DNA of 64,000 bases from Clarireedia homoeocarpa (GCA_001465935.1 LNKV01000004.1:372001-436000); one strand, 5' to 3'. Positions 47,254-58,580 are shown, counted from the first letter of the stretch. Notes: a model not told the origin generated them from the sequence alone. Program-made: numbers and translations.

Positions 47254-48628
47254 CTAAACCAATTTCCAAACGCCATCTTCAACCTTAATCTCCACCTCCC
47301 TATTCTCATCAATTGCTCTCCTGCCCGCCTCCAAGATGGCTGTTGTTCCCACCGTATTTCCCAATGTTGGAAGACCCCTCTTGTCCAACTCTGCAATACC
47401 TTCTTTCCCAACCTTATTCACCAACCTACATCCATCAACAAACTTCTCAAAACTGACATATCCATATCCAGTTTGGCCGGCAAAGTTGCCCTCCTCATCA
47501 GGTGCATACCGCATGTAGAACGGATTATACCACATCAGTTGACCAATCTTGTCATCCGCGACATCATATCCACGCTTGGCCTGATCAATTCTAATCTCAC
47601 CTCCCGATGCCATGTAGTGGAAATATTGATTTGAATGCACACCCGCCTTTTGCGGCGCGGTCCACGAAGCGGTATACACACCCGTCGCGCGTTTCGTAGA
47701 ATCATCCTTCTTGACCCAATGCACGAGCAGCGAAATCGTATCCTCAGTACGAGGATCACATCCAAGATCAACCGCCGTTCCTTTCGATGCAGAAGCTGAT
47801 ACCTTGACGGGAACATATCCTTGTTGAGAGACCATCGATTCGCAGATATCGACGTGATGCGAATTGAGGTAATAACTGATATCGCTGTCAACACCAGCCC
47901 AGGCTTTGAATGTCTCCAGTTGTGATTTCGGTTGGCTCATGTATGAATAGAAGTAATTGAAATCGCCCAACCCGAGACTCTTGTAGCGCGCATCCGCATA
48001 TGCGGGGTCGAATCGCTTGTGATGTTCCACGTACACGAAAACGCCGTGTTTTTCTGCTGCGGCAAGGAGCTCGAGATGTTGAGAGAGGAGTTTGACTGCG
48101 GGTTTGGTTATTAGGACGTGGATTTTACGTTCAATGGCATAGAGCGCAATTGGGTAATGGGTGGTATCGGGGGTGAAGATTGTGATGGCATCGCCGGGGG
48201 AGAGGGCATCGATGGCGGTTTTGTAAGCATTGGGGTCGGTTTTGTCGTTTGCGGGGAATGAGGTAAAGGATGTGTCGAGGTTGTTGTAGACTTGGGAGAT
48301 GTTTTTGTGTAGATGTTCGCCTGGTAGCCAATGTCGTCAGTATTGATCTCGCCGGCAGACCGTTCAGCAGACAGAAGATTGCGGATTTTGAGCTGGGTGA
48401 GGGGAGTTTGGTGTTCAGAATTGACTTACGAATTGCTGGGAATTTTCCACCAGATGTGCCAACCATGGACAAATCCCCAACCTTTCCACGTCGTCGCAGA
48501 TCAAATAACGAAAGTCCCACTACCCCGACTTTCTTGTCTGACCCCGAAGCTCCTCCTCCTACGAAACCAGTGGTATATTCACCGGTTCCCACCATAAGAA
48601 CATTCAATGGTTTTAATTCGGAAGCCAT
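47254..48628 (-). CDS. gaaA: Gfo/Idh/MocA oxidoreductase, D-galacturonate reductase-like
   Basis: Probably the NAD(P)H-dependent reduction of D-galacturonate to L-galactonate, the first step in using pectin sugar, in the cytosol. Exons 48430-48628 and 47254-48320; 421 residues. The N-terminal Rossmann region carries NVLMVGTGEYTTGFVGGG, an extended glycine motif typical of this subgroup. Splicing restores KFPAIREHLHKNISQVY. The Gfo/Idh signature is in HVLITKPAVK (Lys of the KP motif) and VYVEHHKRFDPAYADAR. ISYYLNSHHVDIC holds the conserved His in the substrate domain. Divergent from the aldolase gene, 1.54 kb away, as I recall for gaaA-gaaC in Aspergillus and gar2-lga1 in Botrytis. Gene name is by resemblance and linkage. 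An in-frame upstream ATG at 48646 would add six residues. Confidence 0.85.
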
Positions 48629-48665
48629 GATGTCTGCTGTCAGCAAGTATCACGCAGTATTGATT

Positions 48666-48701
48666 GAAGTATGGAGTGAAGTATGGAGTGAAATATGGAG
48701 T
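48666..48701 (+). repeat. 12-base tandem repeat GAAGTATGGAGT, three copies
   Basis: Two exact copies and one with a single change, directly upstream of the gaaA-like start, so probably in its leader. Confidence 0.85.
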
Positions 48702-50082
48702 GAAGATGGGAAGGAAGTCGCGGTAGTGGGGTGATTCCAAGTCATTGTTAATGCTGGTGATACAGAGTTCCCGAAGAACGACGCAAGAGCTGCCCAGGAG
48801 GAATAAATTCCACGGGTTTTGGCGGAGAATTAGAGGGGCAAAACTGGCTGGGCCAACTTCGCTGTGAAATTATCCGGGGCTAAGGTTGTAGGGAGAGGTG
48901 GGAGTTTACCCCAGAGTGTATGAGAGTCTCGACTCCGTACTACTACCTCGCTTCCACACATCAGCTCCTTCATTCAGCCCCTTTATTCAGCCTGTTTCCC
49001 CGCAATCTCGACTCGCATCGTACAGCATGTGGTGTACAAATATAATCACCGCGTTCAACGCGCAACATCTCCCGCCCAAGAGCCTTGCGTAGAAGCTGTA
49101 GTATCTCTATCCAGCCGAGTACAACTACTCAATCCCGCCACCAACGACGACCCAGCCCATCAAGTGAGAACGCCTTTCTGATCATGAGGCTTCCCCCTTC
49201 TCCTCAAACCGACCCAACCCGACCCTCACCCGCGAAACACCTCATACAACGTCCCCGCCTCCCCACTACTTACCTGGTACCTACAGCCTTAGCTCCCTTT
49301 CGGGCGGACAAAATACCCCACGAATTTGGCGTCATCATGGTGCTCATTGGTGGAAGAACAGTTTCCGTCAACAACGACCTCAACATTGCCGTTTGCGAGA
49401 TTCTCACAGACAACTTGCTTCGTCATGACAATCATCCGCCCAAAAACTGACATTAATGATATTTATGCATTCTCGCGGGATATCCTTACATGCGAGCAGC
49501 ATGTGCAGTAGCATATTAGTCATGGGACATCCAAATCAATAGCGATATAGATATATCCAGGGAAAAGCTGTCGGGAAATACACATTTAGAAGGACAAATC
49601 GCAGGTCAGTTTGATAAAGCTAAGCCCCAGCACCCGGAAACCGCTCTCTGCTTATCCTTTTACAAGATGAGTGAATTAGAAGGGTCTTCTGATCCCCAAT
49701 GAAAGACAAATGATATCTAGATCGTTAACTCCTCGTTCGCTCGGGACAAATGTACGGGAAAGCGCTCCCCCCCCCTTCCCCACTGAACTCCATCTCGACT
49801 CGAAGTTGGGCCATCATTCGACAGACTACGGGGTGAGTCCGGCATAAGAAAAGACTTTTAAATGCATATTGCCTCCGTCAAATGTCAAGGAACAAATCGT
49901 GTTCTTTTAAATCCTGATCAACCCACCAGTTTTCGGACAAATCTGCACAGAAAATTCTAAGGGATTTCTGATCTATACCTACATAAACTCCCACCGTCTC
50001 TGCATTTTCGTCTCACCCATCTTACTTTTTCACCCTTTTTTCCTACTCTACGACCTTCCCCCTTTCTCTGCATTGCGCACTT

Positions 50083-50089
50083 TATAAAA
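50083..50089 (+). promoter_or_regulatory. TATA box of the gaaC-like gene
   Basis: TATAAAA lies 81 bases before the start codon and is followed by an AACAT repeat (50094-50113) and a CT/CA-rich leader. Confidence 0.55.
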
Positions 50090-50169
50090 GTACATAACAT
50101 AACATAACATAACGTCCCCCCCCCTATTCAACTTCACATCATATCAAAATCCACTCCACCACCATCACA

Positions 50170-51147
50170 ATGACACACACAAACGGAGTCGATAGGTCTA
50201 GCACCCGCCGACCACTCCAAGACGGCATCTACGCCCCAACCATGACATTCTTCGACCCCGAGACCGAAGACCTCGACATCCCCTCCATCAAAAAACACGC
50301 CGTCCGCCTTGCCGAAGCCGGCCTCGTCGGTCTCGTGACCATGGGTTCCAACGGCGAAGCCGTGCACCTCTCCCGCGACGAAAAAGCCGCCGTCACCCGC
50401 GCCACCCGCGAAGCCCTCGACGAAGCAGGCTTCACTCAAATCCCCATCATTGTCGGCGCCACCGAGGGTTCCGTCCGAGGCACGCTTTCCCTGATTCAAG
50501 AATCCGAGGCCGCAGGCGGCGAATACGTACTTTTGCTTCCGCCCTCCTATTTCCGCGGCCTGATGGACGAGGAGTCGGTGTATAATTATTTCATCGAAGT
50601 AGCCGACCAGTCGCCGCTGCCCATCATCTTGTACAATTACCCCGGCGCAGTGGCCGGTATCGATATGGACTCGGACTTGCTGATCCGATTGGCCAAGCAC
50701 CCCAAGATCGTCGGGACGAAATTCACGTGTGGAAACACGGGCAAGCTCACACGTGTGGCGCTTGCGACGAATGCCCGGACGGCCTTCCACGAGGGCAGTG
50801 GGTATATGGCGTTTGGCGGCATGTGCGACTTCACGGCGCAGACGCTGGTTTCCGGCGGGAGTGGCATTATTGCGGGGGGTGCGAATGTCATGCCCAAGAC
50901 TTGCGTCAAGGTTTGGAATCTGTATAAGGAGGGGAAGAGGGACGAGGCGTTTGCGTTGCAGAAGGTGCTGAGTAAGGGTGATTGGGTCCTAACCAAGGCG
51001 GCGATTGCGGGGACTAAGAGCGCGATTCAGAGTTATTACGGATACGGCGGGTACCCCAGGAGACCGTTGAAGAAGCTGGATGAGGTGAAGACGAACGCGA
51101 TTAAGGATGGGATTGCAGAGGTTATGAAGGTCGAGATGAGTTTATAG
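50170..51147 (+). CDS. gaaC: DHDPS-family aldolase, 2-keto-3-deoxy-L-galactonate aldolase-like
   Basis: Probably splits 2-keto-3-deoxy-L-galactonate into pyruvate and L-glyceraldehyde, the third step of fungal D-galacturonate breakdown. Intronless, 325 residues, the usual length. Class I aldolase barrel of the DapA family (PF00701). The Schiff-base Lys is near 184 (HPKIVGTKFTCGN), the catalytic Tyr near 155 (PIILYNYPGA), and the pyruvate-binding GSNGE motif at 60-63 (VTMGSNGEAVHLSRDEK). Further marks are IIVGATEGSVRGTLSL and ALQKVLSKGDW. Codon use is strongly C-ending at the 5' end, suggesting high expression. Other members of this fungal group act on hydroxyproline-derived or other keto acids. 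The divergent gaaA-like partner makes the galacturonate role the best reading. Botrytis name: lga1. Confidence 0.88.
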   Translation: MTHTNGVDRSSTRRPLQDGIYAPTMTFFDPETEDLDIPSIKKHAVRLAEAGLVGLVTMGSNGEAVHLSRDEKAAVTRATREALDEAGFTQIPIIVGATEGSVRGTLSLIQESEAAGGEYVLLLPPSYFRGLMDEESVYNYFIEVADQSPLPIILYNYPGAVAGIDMDSDLLIRLAKHPKIVGTKFTCGNTGKLTRVALATNARTAFHEGSGYMAFGGMCDFTAQTLVSGGSGIIAGGANVMPKTCVKVWNLYKEGKRDEAFALQKVLSKGDWVLTKAAIAGTKSAIQSYYGYGGYPRRPLKKLDEVKTNAIKDGIAEVMKVEMSL

Positions 51148-51863
51148 ATGGGGCGAGTGAGTGGATTTTAGAGGAGCGGGAGGCAGATCCAGATGAAAAT
51201 GAACATGTGTTTGTGCTTGCTTGAATCTAGGCAACAAATAATATGGGATTTTGCATGGAGTCATGAACTTCAATAACGATCATTATGTCGATCAGTTTAG
51301 ATGAGAATATACTGAGTGTGATAGTGGATATTTTCCCTACTCTACATCATCGCGTCTCACTTCGCATAGTTCCTAACATCTGCCTATGCATTTTAGACCA
51401 GAATAACTTATAATTATTCACCTTGGCCATCATTGTGACGACTCGTACCTGAGTCGTACACGCAGTTAACTTGAGTCATGCACTTCACTAAGCGTATCGC
51501 TAAGGTTAGCCCTGGGGCCCTCTGATTTTATACAAGGCCTCTTCTTCTTCTTCCTGTATATAGTCTTAGTTCTTTAGTTCAATATTCTAAGGTCATTCAG
51601 CACTTTTATTAGTGGTTTTGTCACAACCATGGGCCATCATCTGCACATACTCCTTTCCTGCCCGTTCTCAAATGAAACTGCGTGCCTACTATGATATAAC
51701 CTGTTGGTTGGCCTTCCGCCTCTTCTATGAAGAATATAAACATTTCACCCTCTTTTCATATAGGCTGGGAGAAGTTTGATGGTGCTTAGGATGATAAGAA
51801 TTGCTTCCCAAATTTTACTCTCTCCCGAGATCATCACCTCTGCGCTCGTACATACAACGGCTG

Positions 51864-51903
<40 letters not shown>

Positions 51904-52172
51904 AGCAGTGAATATAGCATGGGGGAAAAGTGGCTTGATCAAATCGAACCCTTCAGCTCACATCTTCACTCCAACCCGCACCGCAAAGCTCATCAGCCTC
52001 ATTCGCCTCCCTATTCTCTACCCTGCCTGCAAAGACACAATAAGTTATGCAAGGAAGAAGGGGATAAAAACAACCCTCAATCTCAGCAGCTAGTAAACAT
52101 ATCACCACCTGCAAAAATGAGGTGATAGTACTAATAGCCAGCCCAGTCCAAGTTTTTCGTAGCGCTTCAAAG
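51148..52172. other. 1-kb intergenic region with a long A tract
   Basis: No gene recognised. A 39-base A run occupies 51864-51902. CTT repeats occur at about 51540-51555. Confidence 0.5.
51864..51902 (+). repeat. Uninterrupted A39 tract
   Basis: Thirty-nine consecutive A. It could be a simple homopolymer or the tail of a retroposed copy. No retroelement coding or clear flanking duplication is visible. Confidence 0.95.
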
Positions 52173-54351
52173 TTATCTCCTTACCCATTCGATTACGCAA
52201 TAAACGCTTCTTTGATGATTACAATTGGCACAATGCGAATTATTGGCAACTAACATCGGACCGTCTCCGCAGCTAGAGCAAAACCAGACCTGATGACTGG
52301 AAGTCCTCGCTTGGACCATCGGTCGTGGAGTGTTGGCTTCATCCTCAGATAAGACATGATCATTGACTTGTTCGCCAGTTGAATTTTGAGCAGCAGGTTC
52401 TTCCGCATTGATTTCAGGTTCTTCCGCATTGACCTCAGGTTCTTCCGCATTGATCTCATGTTCTTCCGCCTTAATTTCAGGCTCAGGCTCTTCCACGATA
52501 GGTTTTGGACCATTGGGTTCTTCTTCTGAGGTAGACTTTTGAGCAAACCTTTGGAACTTCTTGACGTCCTCTTCTGAGACAAGTGATAAGCGCAAAACCT
52601 CTTCCTGTGATTCCACATGTACATGGGAGACATTGCGTATCGAGGCTTGCCCTGTTTTAGACTCAGTCGGAAGCTTTGCATCTACACAATTTCTCAGGCA
52701 TATATTACTGCGAGAGTGATGTTAGAAATTTTCGTAAAAATGGTTTAAGTCAATACGTACCACTTCAGAGATCGATTGGAAACTTGAGACAATGCCAAAA
52801 GTGATTCGTCTTGTTGAAGAGTCCCGTGACACCCTGCAACGAAACATCCATCGCCCTGTGCAGGTGCCTTTGGAAGATGAATAAGCATATTCATGTCTAC
52901 ATAGCAACCCCGGAAGATTGACCCAGACCAATTCTTGGCTGTTAGTGTCTTCCCAACTGAAGTGTTTGTAAGTAAGAATGAGCCAAGCTCTACCCATTTC
53001 CTTCCAGGTACAGTAGAAAATGATTCCTGAAGGAATGTTTGGAACATCTATATATGATGTTAGACGAAAGTGATAACAGAGTAGGAGTATGGCTGCACTT
53101 TAAAATTACTGAAAACTTCATATTGAAGAACACGGGGCGGACGTCCAAGGGCGTCTTGGAACGTTATATTGTGTACAGAAAGTAGTTTGCATACGAGAGC
53201 TCGTGATGGCTGATCTGGGGCTGCTAGTCTTCGACTTCAAACTCTTAGTAACACGTCTCAGCGCTAGGGTAGTTGAATTTGTAAAAGATAACGTACAAAA
53301 AGTTTTGAAGAAGCTGGGCGATGCATAGGAACATCATGTAGAAACTATCGAGAAAGTTCAATATAAGTTCCTCGGGTTAGGGGGAAAGGGGGCGGCGGGG
53401 GGGGGGGGCATTTACACTTCATTCAAGAGTGCCCCAATATCATATCTCGTGCTAGCGATTGCCGATTCCCCTGCTCTGCCATTCTCTATGCCATGGTTAC
53501 CCAAAACCTCTCCTGAATCCTCTACACTTAACCGAGGATTGATGCCTGATGTTGTTCTCGTAATCCCAAGAATAGCAACGGATAGGTGGTCAAGCTTCTC
53601 ACTGAGTCGTAGGTGGTTTTCCTTTCCTTCGAAATGGAATGTTTTGATTTCGTTCTGAATTGGTTGTAGATGTTCTTGTCTTATCATTCGATGGTAGCTC
53701 TCGAGTTGTGAAAGAACTTCGGAGTGGTATTTACTCCCTTCGCGACGGTTGACCTGCAAGTCTGCTTCTAAGGTCACGAGATGCTGTTCTAAGATAGCCG
53801 TGAGATTTGCGAACTCTTGCCGTAAATCATCTGGCAAGCGATTTTGTTCTTTATTGACCATAAGCAACACATCCCTAGAATTCCCAGCTCAGCCTTATGA
53901 CTATTGTCGGAGCGTGAAACTTTAGTTGAACTCACAAAGTGAACAGATGCAGTAGACGATTAAGTGCGTCTAGATCGTCCTTAATCTCCTTTTTTAATAC
54001 TTTCCGCGCACCAGAATATTCCCATGTAAGCTTTCTGTACATGTTTCGCCATCTTCCGGATGTACACGTAGGCCCGAGGCTTGGCTCATACTTGTTTATC
54101 AGCGAAAGAAACTTGCCCAAAGGATCTTTGATCTGTTCGACGTGTCGACGAATCTCGTCTCCGTAAGCGGGATACTTTCCCAGCTTGGTAAAGAAATGTA
54201 ATTGCTGCAAAGTTCGCTTTACATCTTCGAGAAAGGTGACTGCTTTTCTATAGTCGGCAGGAGCACCATTTGCGTCGTCGAGGGCTTTCACCACTTTCAC
54301 AATCACCGCAACTGCTTGCGCGATGTCTCCAGCTGACCAACCAAATGACAT
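52173..54351 (-). CDS. STAND-type N-terminus / ubiquitin-like / zinc-finger protein
   Basis: Six exons: 53936-54351, 53416-53874, 53297-53344, 53099-53234, 52761-53047 and 52173-52707; 626 residues with every phase consistent. Residues 1-140 match the helical N-terminal domain seen in fungal NLR/STAND proteins (MSFGWSAGDIAQAVAVIVKV, DYRKAVTFLEDVKRTL). About 140-300 is helical and probably coiled. A fungal ubiquitin-like domain (ULD type) follows near 320-420 (HNITFQDALGRPPRVLQYEV, MFQTFLQESF, GRKWVELGSFLL). Then an acidic tandem repeat (INAEEPEV units, about 510-550) and a C-terminal C4 zinc finger (WFCSSCGDGP, HCANCNHQR). There is no nucleotide-binding domain, so this is a signalling or adaptor-like relative, not a full NLR. 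Exons 3-4 are the least certain. Function unknown; incompatibility or immunity-like roles are speculation. Confidence 0.75.
52385..52475 (-). repeat. 21-base coding tandem repeat (INAEEPE units)
   Basis: Four imperfect copies of a 21-base unit (plus strand TTCTTCCGCATTGATTTCAG) encode seven-residue acidic repeats. Because the unit is a multiple of three, copy number can vary without a frameshift. Confidence 0.85.
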
Positions 54352-54984
54352 TGTAGCATCAAAGTCGCGTCAAAAGAAGAAAAAAAGACATTTGAATATG
54401 TAGGGGATGAAGACACTAAGAGAGGTTTTATGAAGCATGGCGATAGCGAGGCTGTGAGCCTGGCTAAGCCACCAGCGATAGTGTAGGTGGTGGTAGTGGT
54501 GGTGGTGTACATGTAGAATATATCGTGGATGAACAACAGCCAGTCATGTGCATTGTAACATCAGTTGGTGTAACAATGGATAATGGAGGTGCAGATAAAG
54601 CTGCATCTGTGATAGGCCTCTCATTCTCACATTCTCATTCAACAAGAACTACCAACAATCAGTTGTTTAACCCACCTGGCTTGTGTTTGCTTGTCGCTCG
54701 AAGTCCAAGTCGATCGAGTCTTGAGACTCCAGAGATTAGGAGCCTAGCATACTGCGAGTCGTGAATATCGAACTTCCTCCCATGTGAGACTTTCAGAGTC
54801 AGATTTGAGGTTAGAGTAAGGTTGTGATAATTTGTGGCTTTGTGGCTAAGCATGGCGCTACGGACCTACGGACCTAACCACATCAGGATAGTATCAGTGG
54901 CTTGGGCACGCTATCCTAGCGGCGCATCCCGCTGCCGTTCATTTAATCTACGGCCATGCTAAATGGCTGCACGACTTCACCAGC
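54352..54984. other. Intergenic with GGT-rich repeat
   Basis: Promoter side of the ULD gene on the right end of that gene. A GGTGGTAGT-type repeat is at 54487-54510. TGTGGCTTTGTGGCTAAG at about 54833-54850 resembles the TGTGGCTT repeat seen after ATR-2. No gene recognised. Confidence 0.5.
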
Positions 54985-55758
54985 TTACCAACCTTCAAGG
55001 AACTTCCCCGCAAACGCACGTATCGAATCCACGAAAACTTCATCTTGCCTGCCATATATCCACACGGTGCTGACAATCTTATACATACCTTCCCACCAGG
55101 AAGCATTAGCAAGTAGTGGACTAATCAGGAAAACACCTTTAAAGGGCGCGGAAAGAGTCAAATTCGGAATATCAAGGTGCGGATGACGCAAATGCGAGAA
55201 CAATGATACAGCCAAGTTACCACCGGCTGAGTCGCCAGCAACCACAATGCTCGCCGGCGGCCTTTTGCCGTCTCTGAGAAGGCAAGACAGCATACGCGTG
55301 GCTTGCTTGAGTTAAGCTAGTAATGGTGCTTCTGGGACGAGCGAGTAGGCGAGGAGGAGCACGGAGATCGTTGGTGATGCTGTGCTGGAGGATAGGTCTT
55401 TGTTGATGTCTGTAACTAGACGATGCAGATACTGTATGTGCTCGATGGTACATAGATGGGTATACCCGCCGCCTATATGCCATTAGAATTAACTTTGCTA
55501 GGACCTTAACAGACTTTGCGAGGATATGTAGGCTGATTGACCATGAAGATAAAGAATGACCACATCAGCATCCTCCCTTCCAATCCAATGACCCCTAGCA
55601 TCGCCATCTCCCAGCACCATCCTCGGTTCTTCATCAACCTTCTTGCAGAACTCTTCATACGTTTCTCCCGTAGGTTTATTAGGGGTGGGGTAGGAGCTGA
55701 ACATGATGACGGGTGGTTGCTGAGGCGACGGGGAAGGGGGAAGAACTGTAAAGCACAA
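54985..55758 (-). pseudogene. Alpha/beta-hydrolase (HSL/Abhydrolase_3) pseudogene
   Basis: Remains of an esterase/lipase-like enzyme. Exons about 55542-55758 and 54985-55472. Splicing restores the oxyanion-hole motif (VVILYLHGGGYTHL), and the nucleophile elbow IVVAGDSAGGNLAVSLF is intact. The second exon carries an in-frame TAA at 55312-55314, at a place where relatives have a Gln-Leu pair (PEAPLLA-stop-LKQATRML); CAA to TAA is the change expected from RIP. The segment between ISPLLANASWWEGMYK and the end is shorter than in intact relatives and the catalytic His region is missing; the frame stops at FLEGW. No good start codon or N-terminal region exists upstream. I therefore read it as a decayed, truncated gene. 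Sequencing error would explain the stop but not the missing ends. Confidence 0.65.
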
Positions 55759-56704
55759 GCGGGAAGCACTTCAATCCATGACCAGAATTGATAAAGAGTT
55801 GGGCGGTCTCACGTGGTTGGAAATACGTAAGGGATAAACGTGACTCCTAGCTCTACCCCAACCGCCAACTCCCGTGAGTAGTAAATCCAGCGATTACGCA
55901 ACCCACACGTCTCAGCCCACCCGTCTCAGCCTTGTCTCTAGTCCTTATTGGGCTAGATCACCTCAGATTCAAGATTTGCTGCCACTGGTTGCCCAGCTAC
56001 CAAGGCGTGCCAAGGTCTGTTCTGTTGCTTAAAATAAAAACACGCAACCACCGAACCCGAGATCATCTGTCCACTCGTTTGACACCAACCAAGCAAATCC
56101 CAAGCATCCACGCTCACGGTATCCAAGCAAGATTTGTGGGAAGCGAAAGAGAAACGGCTCGTTGATAACAACTCGCGACAATCACTCTATCCTCTCCAGT
56201 TCTCCAGTTCTCCAAAATCCAAATACGAAAGAAGCGACCAAGCGAACCTGCATTGCGTAACCTTCTTCCGAGAATAATACGCGCAAACAAACCTACGCAA
56301 GAACGAACCAGCCCAGCCACGAAGTCCACAAGTCCACGATCGACGAACCACATCCTTAGCATAGCCTCTTTTTTTACATGACCCCGTCCGTCTTGTTGAG
56401 CTTTATCACCGCGAGAGAGACATTTCTACACTTCACCTCTTCATTTTCTTTCTTCATTTCTCCTTGAGTCTCCTCGAGCTGCACATCATCGTCGCCGTCT
56501 CACGTACATCATTTATCAAGGGGCACATCGACTGTCCTATCAGCTTGCAAAGCCACCCGTCCAGCCTTTCGTCAACGTCCATCACATTCACTCTCATCAC
56601 CAAATCCCGAGTGAACGAAATCTAGCAGACTGATACAAACCTACCATCTGCTTCGCAAGCAGCAGTAGAACAAACACGAATATAAATTCAAATACTCCCG
56701 CATC
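55759..56704. other. Intergenic, long CT/CA-rich leader of the MARVEL gene
   Basis: No gene. From about 56360 to 56704 the sequence is pyrimidine- and CA-rich, typical of a long fungal 5' leader for the MARVEL gene. Confidence 0.5.
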
Positions 56705-57603
56705 ATGGAGTTCAATATACACAACCTCCAGAAATATAAACTGGTCGTGCATATCTTTCAAGCGGCCTTGATGGTCACAACATGGGTTTTGGACATTGTG
56801 GTTATGCGATCGTCAGCCGTTATTGATGGCAGATTGGGATGGAATTTCGGTCTTGTATGTTCCAATCCATTTCGAACTTCTCGCGAGATATTCGGCTGAT
56901 CAGTAAATCTAGACCTTCCTCACATTACCTGCGATCATCTATCTTACCATGGCACCGCGGTTTCCACGAACGAGAAAGCTTGCGAATCCATATGCCTTGA
57001 GTGTCATCGACGCTCTTTACTGTATAATGTGGTTGTCAGGTTTCGCTGCGGTCGCAAATTGGAACGGAACTGGAAAGTGCAACGACGGATGTAATGTCAG
57101 CAAAGGCGTCGTCGCATTAGGTGTCTTCCTATGGTATGTTCGGCATATATGTTTGAAAAAGGGCGTCGCCAGAAGCAGTACTAACGTAGGGCTACAGGTT
57201 CGCATGGATCATTACAACAATGATGTCCTTCTATGGCTTAGTGTATTACAGAAGAGAAGGATATCTCCCAGGGGCATCTCGAGTACCACACAACGCCAAC
57301 ATAATCGATCCGGACAAGGAGGCATTCTCAACTGCTCCTCACGACGACGAATATGCCCCCGTACATAATGCCGATGAGCACGAATTGCACGATGATGGAT
57401 TACCAGGAGGATCAACACACGCCCCAGATTACGAACCTTCAAGTTATGGAGGTTCATACAGGCCACCAACTGCTCTTGATGAGACGACGTCTTACACGGG
57501 GTATAGCGCATCAGCTTACAGTTCGCAAAACTCACGTACAGGAGGAAGAGCTCAATTCCCTTCGGGAAATTACGATAATCTTCCTGTTATTGGTGAACCA
57601 TGA
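56705..57603 (+). CDS. MARVEL-domain four-helix membrane protein
   Basis: Exons 56705-56854, 56913-57133 and 57198-57603; 258 residues. Four hydrophobic segments: VHIFQAALMVTTWVLDIVVM (about 13-32), TFLTLPAIIYLTM (51-63), LSVIDALYCIMWLSGFAAVA (77-96) and the segment formed across the second splice, GVVALGVFLWFAWIITTMMS (about 115-135). A Cys pair in the loop between helices 3 and 4 (GKCNDGC) is typical of fungal MARVEL proteins. The long cytosolic tail is hydrophilic and Tyr/Ser/Gly-rich, with acidic and proline patches. Such proteins sit in plasma-membrane domains or vesicles; yeast Nce102/Fhn1 relatives act at eisosomes. Specific role unknown. Confidence 0.88.
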
Positions 57604-58534
57604 GGGATTGAAAATTGAAAACATCATGATTTGATGGATAAATGTATTAGCGATGTTTACGGGATGATCTGGCGTTCTCTCTTTTCATTGTCCGCTACCG
57701 TCGTGGATTGATACCAATGGATGTTGTGAAATACGGATAGAATAGGTATGTGATGGATTTGTTGAGGGATGGAAACACAGGGGGGTGACTTTTGGAGGAC
57801 AACACATGTTCGCAGGATATGCATAACACATGGGTAGTATGGGGTCATAGTGGTGGTGGTGTAAAAGCAGTACTTAGATATGTATATTCGGAGGTTTTAG
57901 GAATCGATTCAAAGGGAATAGGATGGTTGGGTGGCATGGGATGGTACATGGAACGCGTTAACGATCAAATCTGTCTGTACTCCTCTGCGATGAGTCGGGA
58001 TGGTTTTTATATAGGAAATAGAAATAAATGAATCCATGAAATACTTTTATATCTATGACTTTTTACACTGACACCTCGAGGCTGAATAGTTAGACTTTAT
58101 CCATGGACCGAGTTCGAGTGCTACGGTGTGATTATATTTTCATCATATTGATAGCATGGTTGTGGATGCCCAATATCAGTCTGATATTGATATCTGCTGC
58201 ATTTGCTCTCGGATGCGATACGATACGATACGATACGAATCATCACGTTCGGACTCAACATGTGCTTTAGATGTTTAGATTCGGAGGGGTGAGAGATTTC
58301 CAGCTGATGTGTTTTTGCTTTTTCCGGTCGTACAAGATTGCGTTGGGCGTTGCATCAGCAACTCCAATATGACAGGCAGAGCAGTGCTTGGCCAGAGTAG
58401 GATTCATGCGAGGGTTGGCGGTTTCTTCTTGGCGCTGGCTCTGGAGCAAATGAACGTTGCCGCACTGGAATCTTGTCTGCAGGATATCGCATTCGATGTT
58501 GGGGGAGGGGGGTTCTCCGAATCAACGGATGCAT

Positions 58535-58580
58535 GAACGAACGAACGGACGAACGAACGAACGAACGAACGAACGAACAG
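58535..58580 (+). repeat. GAAC tetramer microsatellite
   Basis: About eleven copies of ACGA/GAAC with one change. Confidence 0.9.

Larger units (their letters stand above)
48629..50169. promoter_or_regulatory. Divergent promoter of the gaaA/gaaC-like pair
   Basis: Control region shared by both genes. It holds three matches to CCNCCAA, a motif I recall as a galacturonate-responsive element: TTGGCGG at 48819-48825, CCACCAA at 49138-49144 and TTGGTGG at 49347-49353. Roughly 0.75 match is expected by chance in this length. A 12-base repeat is at 48666-48701 and a TATAAAA box at 50083-50089. A 121-codon frame at 49085-49450 is not trusted. Confidence 0.6.

Noticed and set aside
49085..49450. 121-codon plus-strand open frame in the galacturonate promoter
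   Set aside because: No recognisable domain, low-complexity Pro/Ser/Arg start, and it lies in the shared promoter region. Probably chance.
51864..51902. A39 tract as the tail of a retroelement
   Set aside because: No reverse-transcriptase relic, tRNA-like head or flanking duplication seen upstream; left as a simple repeat.
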